Source of the DNA: Vibrio sp. qd031
GTDB taxonomy: Bacteria; Pseudomonadota; Gammaproteobacteria; Enterobacterales; Vibrionaceae
DNA: 64,000 nt
Assembly (NCBI RefSeq): GCF_002100145.1
Contig: NZ_JXQD01000001.1
Location: 145,737-209,736 of the forward strand
Reading direction: 5' to 3'
Shown here: one piece after another, positions 8,942-18,372 of the stretch
Layout of the letters: every line of letters begins with the position of its first letter
How positions within the stretch are numbered: position 1 is the stretch's first letter
The notes under the pieces: generated by a model
What the model saw: only the letters and a program-made list of their open reading frames with translations
Databases searched by the model: none
Told to the model about the DNA's origin: nothing
Program-made: the position numbers and the translations under genes

Positions 8942-10150
8942 ATGGACAAGGATTTACTCATTCACTCTCGAAAGACTAAGGCGTGGTCTAGCACTGCTAT
9001 GTTAATCGGCATTGGCGTTTTTAATGCCTGTTGGAATAACGCGTTAGCGAACATTCCGGGACTTGCCCCAAAATCGCCATGGGATCTAGATGGTTACATC
9101 AGTTATGTCGGCGTTGCGCAGCGTTATGACACCATTGGCACGGTTGACGATCATCAGTTGCAAAACCGACTCAATTTTGAATACCGATTCGATTCCCCTT
9201 GGCGGTTTAATGCCTCTATGCGTAACCGAGTCCTGGTTGGAGATAGCCTCGACTCTGAGGTGTATCGCAGCGCGGTGACTGAAGATATGGGGTATTTCAA
9301 TCTTAGTTACGACTGGCACAATAGTGATAACGCTATTGTCACGTCGCAGTTTGATCGTTTGTATGTGACCTACCAAGACAACAATATCAAAGGACGAATA
9401 GGTCGGTACCGGGTTAATTGGGGAATGAATACCCTATGGAATCCCAATGATCTGTTTAACCCGTATTCAATTTACAACGTCGATTACCCAGAGAAACCGG
9501 GTGTTGATGCGGCTGAGTTTACCTACAAACTTGGTTTTGCGAGTGAAGTGAACGCCGTCTATGCACCAAATCAGAACCGCGACCTTGATAGTTATGCTGC
9601 GCGCTATTTGTTTAATAGAGACGGTTGGGATGCGCAAATTATTGCCGGTAAATCCTATCTTGACCTTACCTTAGGAGCAGGCGTTGCTGGCGATATTAAA
9701 GGGATAGGTCTAAAAGCCGAACTGTCTTATTTTTCACCTTACGATGAACAGGCCGCTGTTAGTCTAGGGATAGAGTTAGACTCGGCATTAGTCGCGAGTG
9801 CGGAAGCCACCTACAGCTTTGGTGGCTTACGAAATTGGATGGGTAATGCCGCCATTCTTTATCTCTCTGATGCTTACCCTCTCGATACCACCTCGACATC
9901 CCAGCTGCCGTTAACGGCACGAACGCTCAGTTTTACCCAATGGACTGGATATGCCGATATTGGGTTTGATCTTACAGCGTTAAGCCGAGTGACAGCGCAA
10001 GGGAGTTACTATGACGACGGTAGTTACTTTTTAGGGGCCAGTCTGTCTTATTCTTTAGCCGACAACTGGACTCTATCTGGCTTTGTTCAATATTTTGATG
10101 GTGTCATCAACAACACCAGTGTCTACGGACAACTCGGTTGGTACTTTTAA
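8942..10150 (+). CDS. Outer-membrane beta-barrel protein linked to LolA/FtsX-type ABC operon
   Basis: 402 residues. A hydrophobic N-terminal stretch (STAMLIGIGVFNACWNNALA) serves as signal peptide after a rather long basic leader. The mature part is built of alternating amphipathic strands rich in Tyr, Trp, Asn and Gly, and ends in an aromatic residue (YGQLGWYF), typical of BAM-inserted barrels. The region GRYRVNWGMNTLWNPNDLFNPYS resembles DUF1302/alginate-export-like outer-membrane proteins that accompany similar ABC operons. It is the last gene of the operon, 7 bp after the ATPase, and probably is the outer-membrane acceptor or channel. Family naming is tentative. Confidence 0.75.
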   Translation: MDKDLLIHSRKTKAWSSTAMLIGIGVFNACWNNALANIPGLAPKSPWDLDGYISYVGVAQRYDTIGTVDDHQLQNRLNFEYRFDSPWRFNASMRNRVLVGDSLDSEVYRSAVTEDMGYFNLSYDWHNSDNAIVTSQFDRLYVTYQDNNIKGRIGRYRVNWGMNTLWNPNDLFNPYSIYNVDYPEKPGVDAAEFTYKLGFASEVNAVYAPNQNRDLDSYAARYLFNRDGWDAQIIAGKSYLDLTLGAGVAGDIKGIGLKAELSYFSPYDEQAAVSLGIELDSALVASAEATYSFGGLRNWMGNAAILYLSDAYPLDTTSTSQLPLTARTLSFTQWTGYADIGFDLTALSRVTAQGSYYDDGSYFLGASLSYSLADNWTLSGFVQYFDGVINNTSVYGQLGWYF

Positions 10151-10270
10151 TACACTGTTGAATATTTATTCGGAATTAGCCTAAATGTGCGCTATCGCTC
10201 TTAAACGGTATGTAATGTTGTTTGGTTGTGTGCAATAAGTTACATTGGTTGCCGAAATGGAGATCATTGT

Positions 10271-11290
10271 ATGTTTAAACGCTTAACCTGTATTGTGATG
10301 CTTGTTGCTAGCCAACCACTGCATGCTGAAGATATTAAGTTCTTCAATTGGGATGGTTTTATTGCCCCTGAAGTTATCGAACAGTTTGAACAGCAGTCCG
10401 GTCATACGGTATCTCTAAGTTATTTTGACAACGAAATGCAGCGCGATCAGATCATTATTTCTGGTAGGGGCAGTGCGTTTGACTTAGCCCTAGTTGATCA
10501 TATGTCGGCGCAGCAAATGTTTGCGCAGGACTATTTGACTAAAGCTCCTACACTTGCCCCTGCAAGAGCGCAACTTTTTAAACAGCCGTTTAACGACGAT
10601 TGCGGATCAGCGGGCTATCCGTATGCGTGGGGCACACTTGGGATTCTACATCGCGAAAGCGTCACCGAAACCCCCGTAACATCATGGAAGCAACTGTTTG
10701 ATATTCCGGTGGAACATCGTAATAGAACGGTATTTTACATGGATGAAGTCGATACCGTTGCTGCTGCTCTTTATGCGCTCAATTTAGATCCATTTACGGA
10801 AGACAAGGCAGAGTTAAAGTCGGCTTACGATTTGATGATCGGTGCCAAAGCTGATCGGCTAGGTGTTGGTTATTTAGCCAGTGAAGGTATTTATAGTTCG
10901 TTTCCGAAAGCATCATTAGCTCTTGGCTATGCGGGTGATGAGTATTATTTAAACGAGCATTCACCGTACGACGATTGGACCTACACTATCCCAAATGAGG
11001 GGACACTTTTATGGGTAGAGTGCTTAGTGCTTCCCAAAGGGAAAAACCTAAAATCAGCGACTGTTGAGTTTATACAATATATCAGTCAGCCTGAACACGC
11101 GTCGAAAAACGCCGAACAAAGTGGCTTTGCAACTCCGGTTATAGGGGCTAAAGAGTTGTCGAGCAAAGAGCACCGTCAAGATACCACTCTCTATCCATCT
11201 GCCGATATACTGCACAAGAGCACAGCATATAAAACACTCACCTTTGACGCACTGCAAGTTCGCTCAAAAATAATAGAGCAGTTTCACTGA
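10271..11290 (+). CDS. PotD-like periplasmic binding protein (spermidine/putrescine type)
   Basis: 339 residues from ATG 10271 (GGAGAT upstream). Signal peptide MFKRLTCIVMLVASQPLHA, then EDIKFFNWDGFIAPEVIEQFEQQSG, the classical opening of PotD/PotF polyamine-binding proteins. The two-lobed fold continues with AYPYAWGTLGILH-like and YSSFPKASLALGYAGDEYY regions. No permease or ATPase genes accompany it; instead it precedes a membrane-bound GGDEF-EAL enzyme by 63 bp. This recalls NspS of the NspS-MbaA polyamine-sensing pair of Vibrio, where a PotD-like protein regulates a GGDEF-EAL protein. That the pair works this way is an inference from gene order and domain content. Confidence 0.85.
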   Translation: MFKRLTCIVMLVASQPLHAEDIKFFNWDGFIAPEVIEQFEQQSGHTVSLSYFDNEMQRDQIIISGRGSAFDLALVDHMSAQQMFAQDYLTKAPTLAPARAQLFKQPFNDDCGSAGYPYAWGTLGILHRESVTETPVTSWKQLFDIPVEHRNRTVFYMDEVDTVAAALYALNLDPFTEDKAELKSAYDLMIGAKADRLGVGYLASEGIYSSFPKASLALGYAGDEYYLNEHSPYDDWTYTIPNEGTLLWVECLVLPKGKNLKSATVEFIQYISQPEHASKNAEQSGFATPVIGAKELSSKEHRQDTTLYPSADILHKSTAYKTLTFDALQVRSKIIEQFH

Positions 11291-11353
11291 CATGAATTTG
11301 TTTGCATATTTAGAATTAGCCCCATCGTCAATCAAAGGAAGTATTGACTGCAC

Positions 11354-13723
11354 ATGACTTTAATTCAGCGTCTGCGTTTAATATTGCTGCCAATCATATT
11401 GCTCATATGCAGTATTACTGGCGCCCTGGTTTACAAGACGGTTTTTGATAGACACGTTGATAGCGAGTATCAACGAGTGTCGACATTGCTCGATTTCTTC
11501 TACAAAGAGTATCAGCTTGAATTAGCGTCTGCGCAGTCTGCTTTAGATTTGGTTTTGAGCAGTAAAGAGTTGATAAACTTCTTGAATCAAGCTGAAAACT
11601 CCTACACCTCGCATACACTGCACGTAATGCTTAATAATCAATTGCGATTGGTTCAGCAGAGGCTACCTGGCGTGCGCTCGATTCAAATTGCTGATTACAT
11701 GAACGACATTGTTATATCGGCGGGTGATGACGATCCATTTAAGGAGCCGAGCTGGCCTAATTTTCCTCAAAAAATACTTGATCGCAACATTAGCGGTGGT
11801 GGAAGTTATACTCTGCCCATCGAGCAACATATACTTTATTCAGAGCAGGGTGGGGGGTTGTCGTTAGGCGTTATTAGACGATTTTCATCTGAATTGATCC
11901 TGCAAGACAAAATATCAAAAAATAGCAGCACTTATAAAGCGATTTACGACGCTAATGCGCTGTCATATCTGCATTTGGTTGAAGCGCTAAAGCAAGATTT
12001 TGCACATGGATTTGCGCTTACCATTAAACCCAACTTTCAAGGCAGTGACACTGTTGCCCATACTTTTGGCGCGTTTGAGGAGGGCGATGATCTATTTGTT
12101 CGAAAAGTTAACCAGTTGTATACGATTGAACTAACCATTGATGAAAATAACATGATTGCTGCTTTGACGACCCTTCGATGGCAACTATTGGTTGTTATTG
12201 TGAGTCTCACGTTAAGCTGTTACATCGCTATTTGGTTTGGCATTCGTCATCAGGTCATTACGCCCATAAGACAGTTGGTTAATTCACTTCAAGCGACACA
12301 CAATGTACCCCAAATCGAGAAATTGTCGGGCAATAGTGAGGTCGCTAGGCTTAATAATGCGTATGCCGATCTGGTCGATCGAGTGCAATACATTTCAAAC
12401 TCAGACCGCCTTACCGAACTAGGAAATCGTCACAGTTTCGATCTCTGCCTAGAAGAAGAGATTGCGCGCGCAAACACAGACCAAACCCTTGTTGCGGTGC
12501 TGCATATTGACCTAGACAACTTTAAAAAAGTGAATGATCATTTTGGCCATCAATTAGGCGATCAGCTATTAACCGATTTTTCAAAACGGTTGCTTACGTT
12601 TCTTGATAGTAAAGACGCGATAATTACGCGCAGTCAGCGTCGAAAAGTCGATTACATTGCGAGATTGGCCGGGGATGAGTTTGGAGTGATATTAAATAAT
12701 ATACCGGACAGTGATACTGCTGAAACTATTGCGCTGGAGATTAATCAGTACTTTAGCTCTGGTTTTAACCTTCAAGAAAAACTGCTCGATGTACAAGTGA
12801 GTATCGGCGTCGCGATTTATCCAGAGGTGGCAAAAAATCAGGCAGAATTGGTGGCTTATAGTGATGAAGCCAAGCACCAAGCCAAGCATCGAGGCAAAAA
12901 CCAAGTGCAGGTATTTACCAAAGAGATCGCCGATAATCTAGAATTGAGAAAGTTTATCGAATCGGTATTGGTCAAGAGCTACCATGACGATATGTTTGAG
13001 CTGGTTTTTCAACCGTTGTTTAACAGCAAAACCATGGAAGTTGCATGCTATGAAGTACTATTGCGTTGCCCAATGCTTTCAGTTCACGGCATCGGGCCCG
13101 ACAAATTTATTCCTATTGCGGAGGCCACAGGGTTAATCAGATTGATTGACTTGTGGGTGATTGAAAATGCGTTTAAAGCACATAAGCGACTAGTAAAGTG
13201 GGGATACAAAGGTAAAGCGGCGATTAATATTTCAGCGTTAGAGCTTAACAATCCTAACTTCCCAGATGAACTAGAAAGATTGCTTACTCAGTATCAAATC
13301 AACCCTCATACAATAGAGCTAGAAATTACTGAAACCAGTTTGATCGATAGCGGTGAAAAAACGAAAAAAATACTTTGGTCGATTAAAAGGACGGGGGTCA
13401 ATCTCGCCTTGGATGATTTCGGTACCGGCTTTACCGGTCTGTCACAGTTAGCTAAGTACCCGATCGATACGTTAAAAATTGATCGTTCTTTTGTCTCAAA
13501 TCTCACCGCAGATAACGATAACCAGCAGACAATGTTTAATGTGATTGTACAGCTAGCGACCATTTATGGATTAGATACTGTGGCAGAAGGTGTTGAAACA
13601 GAGAAAGAATTTGAAGCAACAAGAGCGAAATGCACTTACCTACAAGGCTACTATTTGTCAAAACCCGTAGCGTTTGAGCAACTCGTTGAAATAATCGAGT
13701 ATGCTGTTGCGCAAGCAACTTAA
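11354..13723 (+). CDS. Membrane GGDEF-EAL protein (MbaA-like c-di-GMP enzyme)
   Basis: 789 residues. Helix 1 (about 8-30), a periplasmic sensor domain (about 31-275), helix 2 (about 276-296), a HAMP-like linker, GGDEF domain (about 350-520) with active-site AGDEF at 439-443, and an EAL domain (about 535-785) with EVL at 567-569 and the DDFGTGFTGLSQL loop. The cyclase motif is of an allowed active type; the phosphodiesterase motif has V in place of A, also compatible with activity. Topology and the preceding PotD-like gene match MbaA, the Vibrio norspermidine receptor partner that turns over c-di-GMP. No good ribosome site is close to the ATG; AAGGAAG lies 16 bases upstream. Confidence 0.9.
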   Translation: MTLIQRLRLILLPIILLICSITGALVYKTVFDRHVDSEYQRVSTLLDFFYKEYQLELASAQSALDLVLSSKELINFLNQAENSYTSHTLHVMLNNQLRLVQQRLPGVRSIQIADYMNDIVISAGDDDPFKEPSWPNFPQKILDRNISGGGSYTLPIEQHILYSEQGGGLSLGVIRRFSSELILQDKISKNSSTYKAIYDANALSYLHLVEALKQDFAHGFALTIKPNFQGSDTVAHTFGAFEEGDDLFVRKVNQLYTIELTIDENNMIAALTTLRWQLLVVIVSLTLSCYIAIWFGIRHQVITPIRQLVNSLQATHNVPQIEKLSGNSEVARLNNAYADLVDRVQYISNSDRLTELGNRHSFDLCLEEEIARANTDQTLVAVLHIDLDNFKKVNDHFGHQLGDQLLTDFSKRLLTFLDSKDAIITRSQRRKVDYIARLAGDEFGVILNNIPDSDTAETIALEINQYFSSGFNLQEKLLDVQVSIGVAIYPEVAKNQAELVAYSDEAKHQAKHRGKNQVQVFTKEIADNLELRKFIESVLVKSYHDDMFELVFQPLFNSKTMEVACYEVLLRCPMLSVHGIGPDKFIPIAEATGLIRLIDLWVIENAFKAHKRLVKWGYKGKAAINISALELNNPNFPDELERLLTQYQINPHTIELEITETSLIDSGEKTKKILWSIKRTGVNLALDDFGTGFTGLSQLAKYPIDTLKIDRSFVSNLTADNDNQQTMFNVIVQLATIYGLDTVAEGVETEKEFEATRAKCTYLQGYYLSKPVAFEQLVEIIEYAVAQAT

Positions 13724-13812
13724 GAGTTTGCTAATAATGCATCTCCTAATATTGTTAACCAACTAACTATACCGTACAATGTGCGCAAGCGTTGTGTAAT
13801 GGAAAATAATTA

Positions 13813-15891
13813 GTGAATAGGGATATTCTTAAGCTTTGTATCACTCTAATGATCTCTGGACAGTGTGTCGCAGACGACTTGGATGCTTTGCTGGATTTGG
13901 ACTTTGAAGAGTTGTCAGGGTTTGCCCTTGAAATGGAAACGGCGGCAAAAAATGTCCAGTCTCTGAATGACATTCCTGCTTCAGTTTACGTGATCAGTAA
14001 CGAACGAATCGTTCGAAGCGGTTACACCTCTATTTCTGAGTTGCTCTCGTTAGTTCCAGGTTTCTTAACCACAAAATACAGTGAAAATGGCTCTGATATT
14101 TCAAGCAAAGGTTTTCACGACAGTTTCTACAACAAGCTATTAATTATGGTCGATGGCCGGAGTGTATACAGTCCCGTATATGGGGGCACATACATGGCCG
14201 ATCTTGATTATTTAATCGCTGATATTGAGCAGATCGAAGTGGTCCGTGGTCCCGCGGGTACTATGTGGGGGGCTAACTCTGCTAACGGTGTGGTTAATAT
14301 CATCACTAAATCTGCGCAAAATACGCAAGGAACGCACGTCTCAGCATACGTAGGAGATTACGCCAATCGCAGTGCAGAAGTACGTCATGGATTTTCGTTT
14401 GGCGAATACTCGTTTGCAAAGGTGTTTTACAAGTACAAACACTCACCGAGTACCTTAGAAGACGATGCGCTGATCAGAGAAAGTCATCAATACGGTGCTG
14501 CGTACGAACTGTATGCTGATAAACATACTCTGCTGGTGCAGTTAGGTGGAGAGTCGTCCACAGAGGGCTCTGAAGAGTACTGGTATACTTTGGTTGATGA
14601 TTTCTACTATAACGAAAGCGCAAGACCATCCACGCTAGATAGCCACTCCTGGAATGTAAACGTACGTCACCAATTTGCGGCTTCTTCGCAAACAAGCTTC
14701 AACACCTCATTCTTTGCAAACTACGACTCTGATAATGATCCGTTCGCAGAAGGCGATTATTTACATGCAGAGCTCGATAGCTACATGAATACCGAGCTTT
14801 CACAAACCACATCTTTGATTTTTGGTGGTGGTATTCGAGCGGTCACTATCAACTTCGATAATCACATATCAGACTACAACTATGAGCATTTTTTACTTGG
14901 ACAACGAGCAGCTGTAAATGACACGAAACATACAGACTACGCCTACAACCTTTATGGGCAAGTCGAAGTGTGGCTCAGTGATAAGTTTAAGTTAGTAGCA
15001 GGCGCTAAGGCAGAGCATTTTTCGCAAAATGATAGCACTGAACTGTCCCCTCAATTAAGAGGGCTGTATAACATGAACAGTCATCACTCTATTTGGGGAG
15101 GTGTCGCTCGGGCTGTTATGCTTCCTAGCTACCTTGACACTGAAATGGATGAAGTGAACGGTTATTATGGATCACCAGATCTATATCTATCTGATCCAGA
15201 GTTAGAAAACGAATCTGTGTTGACTACTGAATTTGGTTATCGCTATAACCCAAGCGCGACAATTGGCGTAGACACAGTGTTGTTTGTCTCCCAATATAAA
15301 AACTTGCGCGGTGTGAGTTATATGGACTCGGGGTACAGCGATCCAGGCAGAGTTGAACAATCTGATATTTATGAACCATTTATCTCCGGATCTTACACCT
15401 CATATTTAAACTCAGATTATGATGCCAAAACATTAGGTGCAGAGCTGGCTATCAACTATCAACCCATTTCAAATTGGTCTCTGTTCGCAACTTACGCTTA
15501 TTTAACGATCGATTCGGACTGGTCAGGAGTGGCTCGTACAGGTGAAGATGCAGACTACATTGGCACATATGGGGAAAGTTACTACGACATTGACTCACAA
15601 CATACAGCAACAATTCAAAGCTTATGGTCGGTTACTGAACAATTCGAAGTGGACTTAATTGGTCGCTATTTTAACCAAAAATTCCATGAAAGTGCATCCG
15701 ATTATGAAGTCAATCCTTTCGCTGTTTTAGACGCACGCCTTGCTTGGCAAAAACAACAAAACTGGCCAAGTGTAGAACTGATTGCACAAAACCTTCTTGG
15801 GGCTGGTTACAGCTACCTTAATACTGAAGTGGCTTATTATACTTACATTAATGAACTAAAATGGTACGCACGCTTAACCTATGATTTTTAA
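13813..15891 (+). CDS. TonB-dependent outer-membrane receptor
   Basis: 692 residues starting at GTG 13813. The first residues give a short signal peptide (ILKLCITLMISGQCVADD), then an acidic linker and the plug domain (about 45-165: SLNDIPASVYVISNERI, then IEVVRGPAGTMWGANSANGVVNIITKSA), followed by a 22-strand barrel ending with LKWYARLTYDF. The family imports siderophores, cobalamin, nickel complexes or oligosaccharides using TonB energy; the substrate is not apparent and no canonical transport genes adjoin. It overlaps the YfiR-like gene by 11 bp, which is then overlapped by a diguanylate cyclase. A receptor fused by operon structure to c-di-GMP signalling suggests a sensing role. Confidence 0.92.
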   Translation: MNRDILKLCITLMISGQCVADDLDALLDLDFEELSGFALEMETAAKNVQSLNDIPASVYVISNERIVRSGYTSISELLSLVPGFLTTKYSENGSDISSKGFHDSFYNKLLIMVDGRSVYSPVYGGTYMADLDYLIADIEQIEVVRGPAGTMWGANSANGVVNIITKSAQNTQGTHVSAYVGDYANRSAEVRHGFSFGEYSFAKVFYKYKHSPSTLEDDALIRESHQYGAAYELYADKHTLLVQLGGESSTEGSEEYWYTLVDDFYYNESARPSTLDSHSWNVNVRHQFAASSQTSFNTSFFANYDSDNDPFAEGDYLHAELDSYMNTELSQTTSLIFGGGIRAVTINFDNHISDYNYEHFLLGQRAAVNDTKHTDYAYNLYGQVEVWLSDKFKLVAGAKAEHFSQNDSTELSPQLRGLYNMNSHHSIWGGVARAVMLPSYLDTEMDEVNGYYGSPDLYLSDPELENESVLTTEFGYRYNPSATIGVDTVLFVSQYKNLRGVSYMDSGYSDPGRVEQSDIYEPFISGSYTSYLNSDYDAKTLGAELAINYQPISNWSLFATYAYLTIDSDWSGVARTGEDADYIGTYGESYYDIDSQHTATIQSLWSVTEQFEVDLIGRYFNQKFHESASDYEVNPFAVLDARLAWQKQQNWPSVELIAQNLLGAGYSYLNTEVAYYTYINELKWYARLTYDF

Positions 15892-16417
15892 GTTTAAGAT
15901 CCACTTAAAATCGAACTTTCTTCGCTACGTAGTCACCTGCGTGGTGATGTTTTGCTTAACGTATTTTCCCAGTGGTATGGCCGTCAGTGCTCAACTCAAA
16001 CCGTTTGAAGCCAAAGCCATTTACCTGTTTAAAATTGCAAACTATATCAAATGGCCAGATGATGCTAACAAGGCACAGATCCACTACTGTATTTTTGGTG
16101 ACAAAGAATTAAGAGACACCTTCGATGACATTGCCAAGAAAAAATTAGTGGCGGGCAAACAGTTAGTGCCAGTTAACGTTATTGAGGAGTGCGATTTGGT
16201 GTATATGGGCAATAAGTTTGTGATTGATGAGCTGGCTCCTTATCAAATTGCGGTAGGCGATAAAGACCAATTTGCTGTTAAGGGTGGGCAGATAGAACTT
16301 AAACAAAACAAGAACAAACTCGAACTCATCGTGAACTATCCATCGGTAAAAGAGAGCGATATCCGGTTGAGTTCCAAGTTACTAAAAATTGCGACGATCA
16401 TTGAGGATCCATCGTGA
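15881..16417 (+). CDS. YfiR-like periplasmic regulator (DUF4154)
   Basis: 178 residues. A hydrophobic signal segment (VVTCVVMFCLTYFPSGMAVSA) precedes a YfiR/DUF4154 domain recognised by FEAKAIYLFKIANYIKWP, the central CDLVYMG and the terminal VNYPSVKESDIRLSSKLLKIATII. In Pseudomonas YfiR is a periplasmic repressor of the diguanylate cyclase YfiN; loss of repression raises c-di-GMP and biofilm. Here the next gene, overlapping by 4 bp, is a YfiN-like cyclase, so the same pairing is likely. The lipoprotein YfiB is replaced in position by the TonB-dependent receptor, which is encoded just upstream with 11-bp overlap. Confidence 0.88.
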   Translation: MIFKFKIHLKSNFLRYVVTCVVMFCLTYFPSGMAVSAQLKPFEAKAIYLFKIANYIKWPDDANKAQIHYCIFGDKELRDTFDDIAKKKLVAGKQLVPVNVIEECDLVYMGNKFVIDELAPYQIAVGDKDQFAVKGGQIELKQNKNKLELIVNYPSVKESDIRLSSKLLKIATIIEDPS

Positions 16418-18372
16418 TTAGGTATCGTTCGATTAAGAAAAAGATTCTCGCGCCTTTATTTCTGAGTATTGCCGTGGTTTTTGTGCTTTTTCAAGGGATC
16501 ACCGACTTTTTCCAGTACACCTTGTACCGCGATTCGCAACTTACTCACCTGCAAACACTCGGCAGAACAGTATCGTACAATTTAGAAGCGCCGCTGTTAT
16601 TTGAAGATGTAGAGGCGGCGCAAGAGCAAATAGATACCTTCAAAGCCGACCCTTCTATTCTGTCGGTATTTCTTCATGATGCGATGGATAATATGGTTGC
16701 CATGTATCAACCGGATACCGATAAAGATTGGTTTCAGAGCATTAAGTTTAATTGGGAGCTAGAAGGTGCTGTCGCGTCTTCAGGTAAGCTATTTGTGTAT
16801 ATTCCGATTAATGTGGACGATGAGTTAGTCGGAAAATTAAAAATCGTATCTGATGTCAATTTTGATAAAGGTAAACTCCAACACGTCATTGAGGGTGGTA
16901 GCCTGATCGTGCTATTGGGGATAGGTATACTCTACTACCTTTATGGACGTCTGAGCCGACTCATACTTGTCCCTGTTTACCAAATCAAGGAAGCCATGAC
17001 AGCGTTGCTGGAGAACAGCAGCAATATTGAGCCGATCAATATTAAGCAGTATGACGAACTTGGCGACTTAGTTGATGGATATAACACCATGATCTCGCGG
17101 ATAAGAGCGCGTGATCGACAAATTGCGGCGTCGATGGACAAGTTAGAAAGTGAGCGAAATTTTGCTAACGAACTGATTGAATCCATCGCCCATGGCTTGC
17201 TTGTAGTGAATAACAAAGGTCTCATTAAGCAAGATAACCAACATGCGGGTATGCAGTTTGGTGTGGTGGGTACAATGGTCGGCACCAATATCAATCAATA
17301 TTTTGACATGCCTGATAAGAGCAAGATATTGATGGCTCTGTTGGGTCGCGAGCATCTTAACGATGCGTTATTTACCGTGACAACACCGTCAAAAGAATCT
17401 CGAATTTTACGTGTAACTACGTTGCAAACCACGGACTCTAAAATGGTGTTGTTCTCAATAGTTGATATTACTGAAGAGCTGGCTCGAACCTACAAACAGC
17501 AACTTGCCACAGGGATATTTGAAAACAGCCAGGACGGTATCATAGTAATAGATAAAGACGGCAAAATCATTATGGTCAATCCAGCTTTAGAACAGCTATC
17601 TGGTCATAGTGAAGCGGATCTTATTAACCAGTTAGTTTACAAAGTGTTTAATGGCGATGAGTGCTGGCGCAGCGTCGATAGTATACGTAAGGTTGCGACG
17701 GAGCATGGTAGTTGGGAAGGGGAGATAGTTGAATACCATCGCGATGGTAGCGCACTTCCAATTAAGGTTCAGGCTAGATTGATTTCTAGTAATGTTAGTG
17801 ATGTGAACGTAGACAGTGACTTGGTGCTGATATGCACAGATTTACGGGATCAAAAAGAGATGGAAAGGCTTGAGCATATCGCGTCCCACGACCCATTGAC
17901 TCAGTTAGCGAACAGAACAAAGCTCCTATCTCAAACACAACAGCTGCTTGATAACGGTCATCAAGGCGAGTTTGGTATGCTGTTTTTGGACCTCGACGGG
18001 TTTAAATCGATCAATGACCAATGGGGTCATGATGTCGGTGACTTTGTGTTAAAAACAGTAGCAACGCGATTACAAAGCGTGGTTAGAGATGATGACCTAG
18101 TGTGCCGCCTTGCGGGCGATGAGTTTGTTATCCTAGTTAAACAGTCCACAAATGCCTTGTGCAGTTCGTTGGCGGAGCGCGTGCTGAACGCGATTGCTGA
18201 GCCAATCAACTTTGAAAGTAATGTGCTTAAAATTGGGGTTAGCATAGGCATTCATATGACGGACAAACATTATGATGAGACCGAGGCCAGTGCGGTAATT
18301 AAACAAGCGGATAAAGCGATGTATCGAGCTAAGTTTCTTGGTAAAGGGCAATTTGCGCAATCATCAAGTTAA
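16414..18372 (+). CDS. YfiN-like diguanylate cyclase with CHASE8, HAMP, PAS and GGDEF domains
   Basis: 652 residues. Helix 1 (about 13-33), periplasmic CHASE8-like sensor (about 34-150, containing TLGRTVSYNLEAPLLFEDVEAAQE), helix 2 (about 155-173), HAMP, a region of weak PAS character (about 245-350), a clear PAS (about 360-480: FENSQDGIIVIDKDGKIIMVNPALEQLSG) and GGDEF (about 490-650) with AGDEF at 567-571 and the DPLTQLANR opening. It should synthesise c-di-GMP under control of the YfiR-like protein. No EAL domain follows. Start overlaps the previous stop by 4 bp (ATGA type). Convergent with a LysR gene, overlapping it by 4 bp. Confidence 0.92.
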   Translation: MIRYRSIKKKILAPLFLSIAVVFVLFQGITDFFQYTLYRDSQLTHLQTLGRTVSYNLEAPLLFEDVEAAQEQIDTFKADPSILSVFLHDAMDNMVAMYQPDTDKDWFQSIKFNWELEGAVASSGKLFVYIPINVDDELVGKLKIVSDVNFDKGKLQHVIEGGSLIVLLGIGILYYLYGRLSRLILVPVYQIKEAMTALLENSSNIEPINIKQYDELGDLVDGYNTMISRIRARDRQIAASMDKLESERNFANELIESIAHGLLVVNNKGLIKQDNQHAGMQFGVVGTMVGTNINQYFDMPDKSKILMALLGREHLNDALFTVTTPSKESRILRVTTLQTTDSKMVLFSIVDITEELARTYKQQLATGIFENSQDGIIVIDKDGKIIMVNPALEQLSGHSEADLINQLVYKVFNGDECWRSVDSIRKVATEHGSWEGEIVEYHRDGSALPIKVQARLISSNVSDVNVDSDLVLICTDLRDQKEMERLEHIASHDPLTQLANRTKLLSQTQQLLDNGHQGEFGMLFLDLDGFKSINDQWGHDVGDFVLKTVATRLQSVVRDDDLVCRLAGDEFVILVKQSTNALCSSLAERVLNAIAEPINFESNVLKIGVSIGIHMTDKHYDETEASAVIKQADKAMYRAKFLGKGQFAQSSS

